From Streptantibioticus silvisoli (lineage in GTDB: Bacteria > Actinomycetota > Actinomycetes > Streptomycetales > Streptomycetaceae): 64,000 nucleotides of DNA. A program made the translations under genes and the position numbers. The stretch is taken from positions 219,286 to 283,285 of the forward strand of contig NZ_JAAGKO020000003.1 in assembly GCF_027947535.2 (NCBI RefSeq), written 5' to 3'. This document shows, one piece after another, positions 1 to 7,154 of this stretch (position 1 is its first letter; each line of letters starts with the position of its first letter). A model generated the notes under the pieces. The model was given only the letters and a program-made list of their open reading frames with translations, was not told the origin of the DNA and searched no databases.

Positions 1-281
1 CGGATGCCGACGTCCGCCTTCACCACGCCCCAGTGGTCCAGGACGATCGCGCCGGTGATCACCGTGTCGGGCGCGCCCTGGGCCCGGGTGAGCCGGGACT
101 GGCCCATGGACTCGCGGATCACCTTGCCGCCGCCGAAGACCGCCTCGTCGCCGGCCCGGCCGGGACCGCCGGACAGGTCGCGTTCGATCTCCACGAACAG
201 GTCGGTGTCGGCGAGCCGCACCCGGTCGCCGGCGGTCGGCCCGAACAGGTCGGCGTACAGGGCCCGGTCGAGTTCAGTCAT
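1..281 (-). CDS. ureC: urease subunit alpha (N-terminal part, cut by window edge)
   Basis: Catalytic subunit of cytoplasmic urease, which hydrolyses urea to ammonia and carbamate. Only about the first 93 codons are present: the protein opens [19 protein letters not shown] and continues to '[10 protein letters not shown]', the typical UreC N-terminal segment. The nickel ligands and carbamylated Lys lie outside the window, so activity cannot be judged. The ATG start (279-281) lies inside the end of ureB, giving an 8-base overlap and probable translational coupling. Identification rests on the conserved N-terminus and the ureA-ureB-ureC order. Confidence 0.95.
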   Translation of the reverse strand, partial: MTELDRALYADLFGPTAGDRVRLADTDLFVEIERDLSGGPGRAGDEAVFGGGKVIRESMGQSRLTRAQGAPDTVITGAIVLDHWGVVKADVGI

Positions 282-585
282 CGAGGGCTCCGGCGGTCTC
301 GCCGCGCAGCCCCGGCACGATCCGGGCACCGCCGATCGGCACGAGGTCGACCTCGACCGGGATGCCCGGCTCGAAGCGCACCGCGGTGCCGGCCGCGATG
401 GACAGCCGCCGGCCGCGCGCGGCCGCCCGGTCGAAGCGCAGACCGGGGTTGGCCTCGGCGAAGTGGTAATGGGAGCCGACCTGCACCGGCCGGTCGGCCT
501 CGTTGAGCACGGTCAGCCGGGTCACCGGCAGCCCCTCGTTGAGGACGACGGGCGCGGCTGCGGTGACGATCTCTCCGGGGATCAC
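274..585 (-). CDS. ureB: urease subunit beta
   Basis: Small structural subunit of the urease heterotrimer, 103 residues, the normal length for a free-standing UreB. The GTG start gives [18 protein letters not shown], matching the family N-terminus. The motif '[11 protein letters not shown]' near residue 40 is diagnostic of UreB. Reading upstream of this start gives only Arg-rich low-complexity sequence, so the longer frame is rejected. It lies between ureA (236-base gap) and ureC (8-base overlap) in one minus-strand operon. Confidence 0.95.
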   Translation of the reverse strand: MIPGEIVTAAAPVVLNEGLPVTRLTVLNEADRPVQVGSHYHFAEANPGLRFDRAAARGRRLSIAAGTAVRFEPGIPVEVDLVPIGGARIVPGLRGETAGALDD

Positions 586-821
586 GGGGCCTCCGGGGCG
601 GGGACGGTGAGCGGACCGGGCGCCGTTCGCGCGCGACCGGCGGTGGGTGCGGGCGACCGGTGATGGTCCGTGCGGGCGGCGGTGGGTGCGGGTGGCCAAC
701 GGTGGTCGCGTGCGGGCGGTCGTGGCTGCGGGCGGCCAGCGGTGGCTGCGGGCGGGCGGCGGTCGGTGCGGCGAGCGGCGGCGATCGCGGGCGGCTGGTT
801 CAGCCGATGGGGACGGTCGGT
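586..821. repeat. degenerate G-rich repeats between ureA and ureB
   Basis: This 236-base spacer inside the urease operon is made of imperfect repeats of TGCGGGCGGC and GGTGGCTGCGGG type words, mainly between 660 and 790. No credible gene is seen on either strand. In many actinobacteria ureA and ureB are much closer, so the spacer looks like a local repeat expansion. Confidence 0.5.
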
Positions 822-1124
822 TCAGACGATGGGGGCGTGGACGGTGACGAGTTTGGTGCCGTCCGGGAAGGTGGCCTCCACCTGGACGTCGGACAGCATC
901 TCCGGGATGCCGGACATCACGTCGTCGCGGGTCAGCACCGTGCGGCCGGAGATCATCAGTTCGGCGACGGTACGGCCGTCCCGGGCGCCTTCCAGGATGT
1001 GCGAGGTGATGAGGGCGACCGCCTCCGGGTGGTTGAGCTTCAGACCGCGCGCCCGCCGCCGTTCGGCGACGTCCGCGGCGACGTGGATCATCAGCCGTTC
1101 CTGCTCGTGCGGGGTCAGACGCAC
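822..1124 (-). CDS. ureA: urease subunit gamma
   Basis: Gamma subunit of urease, 100 residues, the standard length. It contains the family core '[19 protein letters not shown]' near the N-terminus, '[10 protein letters not shown]' in the middle and '[15 protein letters not shown]' at the end. The GTG at 1122-1124 is chosen because it gives the canonical VRLTPHEQE start and has a GAGGTG ribosome-binding sequence about 8 bases upstream; the in-frame extension to 1190 is not family-like. It is the first gene of the ure operon, transcribed leftwards towards ureB and ureC. Confidence 0.95.
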   Translation of the reverse strand: MRLTPHEQERLMIHVAADVAERRRARGLKLNHPEAVALITSHILEGARDGRTVAELMISGRTVLTRDDVMSGIPEMLSDVQVEATFPDGTKLVTVHAPIV

Positions 1125-1467
1125 ACGTATCACCTCACTGGCTCCGGTCGGCGGACCACTCGACGCCAGACTTTTACCGACTGGTTTCACCCGCGCCTCG
1201 GGCGCGTTTCCGGTCTGTTAACCATCCGCGTACAGAACATCCCGACGAGCCGCTTTTCCGACGATCGCTTTGGATCCGCAGACCAGGGACGCCCCGAGGG
1301 CGATCGAATGCGACACGGCGACACGGCGACTCCCGGGTAACTTCCGCCGCTTTTCCGGCCATCACACCAACCGCCACTCCAAGGGCGCATGCAAGTAAGG
1401 TTAGCCTTGCCTTAGTATCGAGGCGTTCGCACGCTCCCCGTTCACCGGGCCCCTGCCGGAGGTATCC
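1125..1467. promoter_or_regulatory. divergent promoter region of ureA and doxX-like gene
   Basis: This 343-base stretch separates the leftward urease operon from the rightward DoxX gene and must hold both promoters. Apart from the iron box at 1396-1414 I see no gene or strong repeat. Confidence 0.5.
1396..1414 (+). promoter_or_regulatory. iron box (DmdR/IdeR-type operator)
   Basis: The 19-mer TAAGGTTAGCCTTGCCTTA matches the actinobacterial iron-box consensus TTAGGTTAGGCTAACCTAA at 14 of 19 positions and is itself a partial palindrome. It ends about 54 bases before the DoxX start codon, a position where a DtxR-family repressor would block transcription when iron is plentiful. Confidence 0.65.
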
Positions 1468-2148
1468 ATGTCCACCCCCGTTCCCGCCCTGACCCGTTCA
1501 CGGATCGACGCGGCACCGCCGTACGTCCTCGCGCTCTTCCGGATCGTCACCGGTCTGCTGTTCGCCTGTCACGGCGCGGCGGGCCTGTTCGGCCTGTTCG
1601 GCGGCACGCCCGGCGGCGGTCCGGCGACGGGGGCGTGGCCCGGCTGGTGGGCGGCCGCCATCCAGTTCGCCGGCGGCCTGCTCGTCCTGCTCGGGCTCGG
1701 CACCCGCGTCGCGGCGCTGATCTGCTCGGGATCGATGGCCTACGCGTACTTCACCGTGCACGCCGGCCACTCGCTGCTGCCGATCCAGAACGGCGGCGAG
1801 CCATCGGTGCTGTTCTGCTGGAGCTTCCTGCTGATAGCCGCTTTCGGCGCCGGCACCTGGTCGTTGTCCGGCCTGACCAGCCGCCGTACGAACGCCCCCG
1901 CCCGCCCCGGCACCCGCGCCGCGCTCCCCCACGTTCCGCTGGCCGCACCGGGTTCGGCGGGTTCACCAGTTCCGGCGGTTGCGCACACCGCACCGGCTCC
2001 GGGGGTTCCGGCGGGCTCGCCGACCGCACCGGCTCCGGGGGTTCCGGCGGGCTCGAAGACCGCACCGGCCGCCGTGGGTGCACCGGCCGCACCGGTCCCG
2101 GCGGGTCCGCCGACACCGGCCGACGCGGGCGAGGGCGTCGCCGACTGA
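1468..2148 (+). CDS. DoxX-family membrane protein with Pro/Ala-rich tail
   Basis: A 226-residue protein. The first ~140 residues form a DoxX-type bundle with about four hydrophobic helices (roughly residues 17-45, 58-78, 80-98 and 110-135) and the family-like 'RIVTGLLFACHG' and 'QFAGGLLVLLGLGTR' segments. DoxX proteins are poorly defined; several are linked to thiol or oxidative-stress membrane complexes. The last ~85 residues are an odd Ala/Pro/Gly tail with two near-identical copies of 'PAPGVPAGS', probably disordered. The GGAGG-like site precedes ATG 1468. The iron box just upstream suggests iron-dependent repression. Confidence 0.8.
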   Translation: MSTPVPALTRSRIDAAPPYVLALFRIVTGLLFACHGAAGLFGLFGGTPGGGPATGAWPGWWAAAIQFAGGLLVLLGLGTRVAALICSGSMAYAYFTVHAGHSLLPIQNGGEPSVLFCWSFLLIAAFGAGTWSLSGLTSRRTNAPARPGTRAALPHVPLAAPGSAGSPVPAVAHTAPAPGVPAGSPTAPAPGVPAGSKTAPAAVGAPAAPVPAGPPTPADAGEGVAD

Positions 2149-2371
2149 GGCACCGCGGCGGGGCGGGTCCCGGGACGCCCGCCCCGCCGGGGCCCTCACT
2201 CCGGCGGCCGTCGGCTCTCAGGGTGAACGCGTTACGTCCGCGCACCGCTCCCACCGGCGGCTTTACCCGAACACCCGATCACTCTCCAGCGTTTCGCGGT
2301 CGAAATGCCGCCGGGGGGTGCGCGAAGATCCGGGAACCACAAGCCCCCGCCGGCACGGCGGGGCGCTCCGG

Positions 2372-2561
2372 GCGAACGCCGAGTCCTGCCGCGCCCGGGG
2401 TGCCAGGTCGAGGCCATAGCGGGCAGGAGCGGAGGACCCGAGCTTCACGGGGTCAGCCGGAACACGGAAGGCCCCTCGGGGTGAAGCCGCACCAGCGGCC
2501 GGGCAACTTCGCCTGCCCGAACCCGACAGGCACTCCTTCGTAGGCGGTCGACGAAGGAGTG
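2372..2561 (+). ncRNA. ydaO/yuaA-type c-di-AMP riboswitch
   Basis: The leader of the NlpC/P60 gene carries hallmarks of the ydaO riboswitch class: GCCGAGTCCTGC near 2379, GCAGGAGCGGAGGACCC near 2431, GGGGTGAAGCC near 2479, and CCCGAACCCGACAGG followed by CGTAGGCG at 2516-2546. CGAaCGCC (2373-2380) can pair with GGCGgTCG (2543-2550) as the closing P1 helix. In Streptomyces this class controls cell-wall lytic enzymes, which fits the downstream gene. Boundaries are approximate and were set by eye. Confidence 0.75.
2531..2561 (+). promoter_or_regulatory. hairpin sequestering the ribosome-binding site
   Basis: CACTCCTTCGT (2531-2541) and ACGAAGGAGTG (2551-2561) are a perfect 11-bp inverted repeat with a 9-base loop. 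The right arm contains the AAGGAG Shine-Dalgarno of the NlpC/P60 gene, so the folded RNA would hide it. The loop is the same sequence that would form the 3' strand of riboswitch helix P1, so the two folds compete. Confidence 0.7.
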
Positions 2562-2564
2562 CGC

Positions 2565-3047
2565 ATGCCCGCGCCCATATCCACCTCACAGCGGTCGCCC
2601 CGGCAGCTTCGCCGTGCCGGGACCACCGCCTTCCTGACCGCCGCGCTCGCCGGAAGCCTGCTCGCCCCGGGGCTCGCACCACCCGCCGACGCCGCAGCGG
2701 TGGCCGCCCGGGCCCTGCACGTCGCCGCCGCGCAAAGCGGCGCGCCGTACCAGTGGGGCGCCTCGGGTCCGTACCGGTTCGACTGCTCCGGGCTGACGTT
2801 CTACGCCTTCCGGGCGGCCGGCCGGCGGCTGCCCAGGACCGCCGCCGCCCAGTACGCCCGCAGCCGGCACATCTCCGCGGCCTCCCGCACCCCCGGCGAC
2901 CTGGTCTTCTTCCACACCGGCCGCTACGTGTACCACGTGGGCTTCTACGCCGGCCACAACAAGATCTGGCACGCCCCGCACACCGGCGCCCGGGTCCGCC
3001 TCGAACGGATCTGGACGCACGCGGTCTGGTACGGCCGCATCGCCTGA
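2565..3047 (+). CDS. secreted NlpC/P60 peptidoglycan hydrolase
   Basis: A 160-residue secreted cysteine peptidase expected to cut peptide stems in the cell wall. Residues 1-44 look like a signal peptide (Arg-rich start, hydrophobic 'TAFLTAALAGSLLAPGL', 'ADAA' cleavage region). The rest is a single NlpC/P60 domain with the catalytic triad visible: Cys74 in 'FDCSGL', His124 in 'VYHVGFY' and His136 in 'IWHAPH'. The ATG at 2565 sits 5 bases after the AAGGAG site; a GTG at 2559 overlaps that site and is rejected. Expression is probably governed by the c-di-AMP riboswitch in the leader. Confidence 0.9.
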   Translation: MPAPISTSQRSPRQLRRAGTTAFLTAALAGSLLAPGLAPPADAAAVAARALHVAAAQSGAPYQWGASGPYRFDCSGLTFYAFRAAGRRLPRTAAAQYARSRHISAASRTPGDLVFFHTGRYVYHVGFYAGHNKIWHAPHTGARVRLERIWTHAVWYGRIA

Positions 3048-3188
3048 CCACGGGAGCGGCCCAGTCGTGGCGCGGGTCGGTCGCGCGGCGGGCGGTGTCG
3101 CGGCGGGGCCATCGCGCGCGGGGCCATCGCGCGGCCGGGTGCGCGTATTGCCCGGGCGTGCCGCGCGCCGCTTCGTTAGCGTGCCGTC

Positions 3189-3578
3189 ATGACCTTCCTC
3201 AACCCGGTGCGGAACATCACCTTCGACGCCCATGACCCCTACGCGGTGGCCCGGTTCTGGGCGGCGCTGACCGGCTACGCGCTCGGCGACGCCGCCCCCG
3301 GGGACGAGGAGGTGCAGCTCGACCCGGCCCAACAGGGAGCGCCGGGGCTGCTGTTCCTGCGGGTGCCGGACGACAAGAAGGTCAAGAACCGCGTCCACCT
3401 CGACATCCAGCCGCCCTCCGGCACCCGCGACGCCGAGGTAGAACGCCTGCGGGCCCTCGGAGCGACCGTGCTGGACGACCTGCGCACCCCCGACGGCCTG
3501 GGATGGGTCGTCATGGCCGACATCGAGGGCAACGAATTCTGCGTCGAACGCAGCGCGGTCGAACGCGGCCTGGCCTGA
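3189..3578 (+). CDS. VOC (glyoxalase/bleomycin-resistance) superfamily protein
   Basis: A 129-residue cytoplasmic protein with the paired beta-alpha-beta-beta-beta modules of the vicinal-oxygen-chelate fold: 'RNITFDAHDPYAVARFWAAL' opens module one, and 'VHLDIQP' with 'WVVMADIEGNEFCV' belongs to module two. The 'DIEGNEFCV' ending with Glu is the usual last metal-ligand segment. This subfamily is common in Streptomyces and its substrates are mostly unknown. It stands alone, with no operon partner. Confidence 0.85.
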   Translation: MTFLNPVRNITFDAHDPYAVARFWAALTGYALGDAAPGDEEVQLDPAQQGAPGLLFLRVPDDKKVKNRVHLDIQPPSGTRDAEVERLRALGATVLDDLRTPDGLGWVVMADIEGNEFCVERSAVERGLA

Positions 3579-3835
3579 CGGGAGCCGGTCCGCAGGAAGT
3601 CGGCCCGCCGGAGGTACCCGCCGCGCGCCCCCGGCACCCTCGCCCCGCACTTCCGGCACCCTCGCGCCCGGCACCCCCGGCACCCCGCGCCCGCCGTCCC
3701 CACGCCTACCGTCCCCGGTCGCCGGAGCCCGCGAACCCGGCGCCGCGGCCCGCGTACCCACGGCACGAATGCGGTTGCCCGCGGGTTCGGTGTGATCCAC
3801 CATGACCACGCCGAACGCACGAAGGAGAACCAGCC

Positions 3836-4528
3836 GTGGACCTGCCCGACTTCCGCCCCGCGCCCAACCAGGGCGGGGACCCGGGGCTGTACGAGATCGA
3901 GAACCGGGCGCTCGATCCGCGCGGGCTGGTCCTCGACGCGATGCGCCGGGCCGCGCCGTGGGCCGGCCGCACCCTGCTCGATCTGGGGTGCGGCAGCGGT
4001 TTCTGGCTGCCCGGTTACGCCGCCGAGGCGTCCGAAACGATCGGCGTGGAACCCGATCCGCGCCTGGTCCCGCTGGCGGCGGCCCGCGACCCACGGGCCC
4101 GAGTGCTCGCCGGTTCCGCCGAGCACCTGCCGCTGCCGGACGCCTCGGTCGACGTCGTCCACGCCCGGTTCGCGTACTTCTTCGGGGCCGGCGCGGAGGC
4201 CGGCCTGGCGGAGGTCACGCGAGTACTGCGGCCGGGCGGCGCGCTGGTGGTCGTCGACAACGACTGGCGTGCCGGGGAGTTCGCCGACCTGCTCAACGCC
4301 CTCCCCCACGCCACGGCCCACGAACACGGCCGCCACACCGACACCTGGTGGGCCGAACGGGGTGCCGAACGCACCGAGGTCATGAGCGACTGGCGCTTCG
4401 ACTCCCGCACCGACTTCGAGTCCGTCCTGCGCCTGGAGTTCCCCGGTCACGCCGACACCTGGCTCACCGCCCACCCGGACGCCCTCGGCCTGACGTACGG
4501 GTATCTGCTGTTCACGGTACGTCGGTAG
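3836..4528 (+). CDS. class I SAM-dependent methyltransferase
   Basis: A 230-residue cytoplasmic methyltransferase. The SAM-binding motif I 'LLDLGCGSGFW' is at residues 47-57, the acidic 'GVEPDPRL' follows strand 2, and 'LPDASVDVVHARFAYFFG' plus 'VLRPGGALVVVDND' are motifs of the methyltransferase_11 type. The GTG start is 9 bases after a clear AAGGAG at 3822-3826. The methyl acceptor is not evident. Followed by a repeat region, with no obvious operon partner. Confidence 0.85.
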   Translation: MDLPDFRPAPNQGGDPGLYEIENRALDPRGLVLDAMRRAAPWAGRTLLDLGCGSGFWLPGYAAEASETIGVEPDPRLVPLAAARDPRARVLAGSAEHLPLPDASVDVVHARFAYFFGAGAEAGLAEVTRVLRPGGALVVVDNDWRAGEFADLLNALPHATAHEHGRHTDTWWAERGAERTEVMSDWRFDSRTDFESVLRLEFPGHADTWLTAHPDALGLTYGYLLFTVRR

Positions 4529-4546
4529 GCGTTGCTGGGGGGCGGG

Positions 4547-4762
4547 TGATCCGGTGGTGACGTTCCCCGCGAGCGGGTGAAGGGGGTGCGGTGGTTGACG
4601 TCCCCCCGAGCGACGGGTGAATGCGGTGCGGTGGTTGACGTTCCGGGAGAGGCGGGTGGACCCGGTGCGGTGGTCGACGCTCCCCGGCAGGCGAGTGAAA
4701 CCCGGTGCGATGGTCGACGTCCCTCCGGGGGGAGGAACCCGGTGCGGTGGTTGACGTCCCCG
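4547..4762. repeat. about 40-bp imperfect tandem repeat, five to six units
   Basis: The word GGTGCGGTGGTTGACGT or a close variant starts at 4585, 4625, 4664, 4704 and 4741, a period of 37-40 bases, with a weaker sixth copy near 4548. It lies between the convergent methyltransferase and toxin genes. Open frames through it encode only repeat peptides, so it is treated as non-coding. Confidence 0.75.
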
Positions 4763-4817
4763 GTACGGCCCGGCGCATCGTGGCCTGCGCGCGCGACGCG
4801 GTGGCCCGCGTTCGCGG

Positions 4818-5213
4818 TCAGACCTGCGGCGGTGTGTCGAGGCCGTCGGTCCAGCCGCGCAGTTCGTCGGCGATGCGGTCCAGATCGGCGGTGCCGTCGC
4901 TGACGAGGCGGGCCAGGTCGCGGACCCGCTCCGGCGAGGTGACCACCTTCAGGCCGGCGGCCACCAGGTACGCGTAGGCCACCGCTGAGGCGAACAGCGC
5001 GTTGGACCGCTCCAACGCCGGTACGTGAAGCAGCAGTTGCAGTAAGGACGCGGCGCGCTGCTGGGGGTCGGGGTAGATCTCGGTGCCGAATATCTCGGCC
5101 TCGTGCCGGGCGACGGCGGCCACCAGCGCACCCCAGTCGGTCACCTGGGGGTCTCCGGGCGTGCTGTTCTCGGCGACCATCAACAACCAGGCGAGATCGA
5201 TACGAAGGGTCAC
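4818..5213 (-). CDS. Fic/Doc-like toxin component
   Basis: A 131-residue protein like the Streptomyces 'fic family toxin-antitoxin system, toxin component' proteins. Helical segments 'RIDLAWLLMVAE', 'ALVAAVARHEAEIFG' and 'LERSNALFASAVAYAYLVA' fit the Fic/Doc fold. The Doc catalytic motif HxFxxGNKR is degenerate: His63 remains in 'LLHVPALERSNALF' but the Phe and GNKR are missing, so AMPylation or phosphorylation by the usual mechanism is doubtful. The GTG start overlaps the antitoxin stop (GTGA), so the pair is translationally coupled with the antitoxin first. Confidence 0.75.
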   Translation of the reverse strand: MTLRIDLAWLLMVAENSTPGDPQVTDWGALVAAVARHEAEIFGTEIYPDPQQRAASLLQLLLHVPALERSNALFASAVAYAYLVAAGLKVVTSPERVRDLARLVSDGTADLDRIADELRGWTDGLDTPPQV

Positions 5214-5656
5214 GCCGCGGTACCGGTCCCCTTCGCGGTGCCGCGGGCACGCCGTCCGGAGTCGGGACGCCGGGCGCCGGCCCGCGCACCGGTGCCGGCC
5301 GCCGGGGAGGAACGGGCGTTGTCCGCGGCGTCGCCGGTGCTCACGGCATCGGAACGGTCGGCGTGCGACCTCGGCGTGCCCGCCGCCGTCCGCGCCGCTC
5401 CGGCTCCGTTCCGCGCTGCGGCGGCAGCCGTGCGGTTGCCCTCGCGCTCCCGGCCGAACTCCTCGGCGAAAACGGATTCGTAGCGCTTCATGAAGTCGGC
5501 CGCGGCCTCGACGAACGTGCGGCCGTTCTCGCCCTGGTCCTCGCGGACGAGTTCCTCGATGTAGCGGTTCACACTGATCCCGCGCTCGGACGCCCGCAGC
5601 CTGGCGGCGTCGGCGGTCTCTTCCTCGACACGCACGTTCAACTGTGTCTTCGCCAT
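5210..5656 (-). CDS. RHH/HicB-like antitoxin
   Basis: A 148-residue partner of the downstream Fic-like toxin. Residues 1-40 ('MAKTQLNVRVEEETADAAR' then 'RGISVNRYIEELV') are a ribbon-helix-helix DNA-binding domain. The second half is Ala/Arg/Gly-rich and likely disordered, the part that in such antitoxins wraps the toxin. By analogy it should neutralise the toxin and repress the operon. The ATG start faces a short spacer shared with the divergent LLM oxidoreductase gene. Confidence 0.75.
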   Translation of the reverse strand: MAKTQLNVRVEEETADAARLRASERGISVNRYIEELVREDQGENGRTFVEAAADFMKRYESVFAEEFGREREGNRTAAAAARNGAGAARTAAGTPRSHADRSDAVSTGDAADNARSSPAAGTGARAGARRPDSGRRARGTAKGTGTAA

Positions 5657-5972
5657 GCCACCACGCTAGCGCCGAGGCGCTAGCAGCAGCAAGCACAGCG
5701 GACGCCCGCCTCCACCGCGTGGCGTGCTCCGACACCGCCGGTGGCACCGTCCGGTCCATGTCCCCGCCCCCGATCCGCCGTTCCGCTTCCGCCCGCGCAC
5801 CCGGGCGCACGGACTTCCCACGACGCCCCTGCGGCGTCGCAACCGGTGACATCCTGTTTACCGCAAGCCACTGACAATCGCCGGTGGCTCGATGCCGCAT
5901 GCCCGGTCCGCGGTGTGCGGAGCCGGCGCCCGGGCCCGCGGGCGGGCGCCGCGAGACGAGGAGGCGCCCAGC

Positions 5973-6869
5973 GTGGTGGACCGTTTCAGGTTCGGAGTCA
6001 ATTTCCTGGAGGCGGCGTCCGGGGGTCAGTGGGCCGACAAATGTCGGCACGCCGAAGCCCTCGGCTACGACGTGTTACTCGTGCCCGACCATCTCGGCTG
6101 GCCGGCGCCGTTCCCGTCGCTGGTCGCGGCCGCGCAGGCGACGACCAGGCCGCGGGTCGGCACCTTCGTGCTGAACGTCGGCTTCTGGAACCCGGTGCTG
6201 CTGGCCCGTGACATCGCCACGACGGACCTCCTCACCGGCGGCCGGCTCGAAGTCGGCCTCGGCACCGGATACGTACGCGCCGAGTTCGACGACGCGCGGA
6301 TTCCGTTCGGCACCCCCGGCGGCCGGGTCGACCACCTGGAACACACCGTCCGGGAACTGGACCGGCTGCTCACCGACCCCTCGCACAGCCCGCGCCCCGA
6401 GCAGCGCCCGCGACCCCAACTGCTGCTCGGCGGCAACGGCAACCGCATGCTGCGCCTGTCGGCCCGCCACGCCGACATCGCCGCGTTCACCGGTGCCGAG
6501 CAGGCCGCCGGCGCGCCGGACGGCACCCTGCGCCTGCTCGACGCCGACCAGCTGGACGAACGGGTCGCCAAGCACCGCGAGTACACCCGCGCGCAGGGCA
6601 CCGATCCGGAACTCAACATCCTCGTGCAGCACGTGCTGATCACCGACGACCGCGCGGCCGCCGCCCCCGCCCTCCAGCCGTACGCCCCGCACCTGAGCGC
6701 CGAGCAGTGCTCCCGCGTCCCGACGCTGCTGTGCGGCACCGTCGAACAGATCGCCGACCAGTTGCGCGCCCACCGCGAGCGTTACGGATTCTCCTACGTC
6801 ACGGTGCTGGAACCGGCCATGGAGCCGATGGCGCTGGTCATCGCGGAACTGCGCCGCAGCGAACCCTGA
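5973..6869 (+). CDS. LLM-class F420-dependent oxidoreductase
   Basis: A 298-residue luciferase-like TIM-barrel enzyme of the actinobacterial F420-dependent type. Visible features are 'RFGVNFLEAASGGQW' at the start, 'LLVPDHLGWPAPFP', 'LEVGLGTGYVRAEFD' and 'PQLLLGGNGNRMLRL'. The substrate is unknown. The GTG at 5973 is 8 bases after GAGGAGG (5958-5964); a second GTG follows directly. Codon 35 is TTA (6075-6077), the rare leucine codon read only by bldA tRNA in Streptomyces, so expression may be tied to development. Confidence 0.85.
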   Translation: MVDRFRFGVNFLEAASGGQWADKCRHAEALGYDVLLVPDHLGWPAPFPSLVAAAQATTRPRVGTFVLNVGFWNPVLLARDIATTDLLTGGRLEVGLGTGYVRAEFDDARIPFGTPGGRVDHLEHTVRELDRLLTDPSHSPRPEQRPRPQLLLGGNGNRMLRLSARHADIAAFTGAEQAAGAPDGTLRLLDADQLDERVAKHREYTRAQGTDPELNILVQHVLITDDRAAAAPALQPYAPHLSAEQCSRVPTLLCGTVEQIADQLRAHRERYGFSYVTVLEPAMEPMALVIAELRRSEP

Positions 6870-7154
6870 CGTACGGCGGCAACACATCCTCCCTGCGCGG
6901 GCCGACCGTTACCCCTGCGGACGACGGCCCGACGTGCGAGATCCGGCACAGTACCGTGCGGCATCCGGCTCAATACGTCACGAAACCGGATCAGTACGGT
7001 GCGGCCCTTCGCGCGGCCCGGGCGTGACGCGTTGTGCGTTCCGCCGAACGGGAGGTGCGGGACCGCCGAACGGGCGAGCCTTCGGGTGCGGGGTCGCGGG
7101 CAGCACCGGTCGTGGCGCGTGACCGGCGACGATCGGGGGCCGGAGGTGTGGTTG

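Noticed and set aside
1635..2543. Long plus-strand frame overlapping the DoxX gene and the riboswitch
   Set aside because: Arg/Pro/Gly-rich shadow frame that would run across the structured leader.
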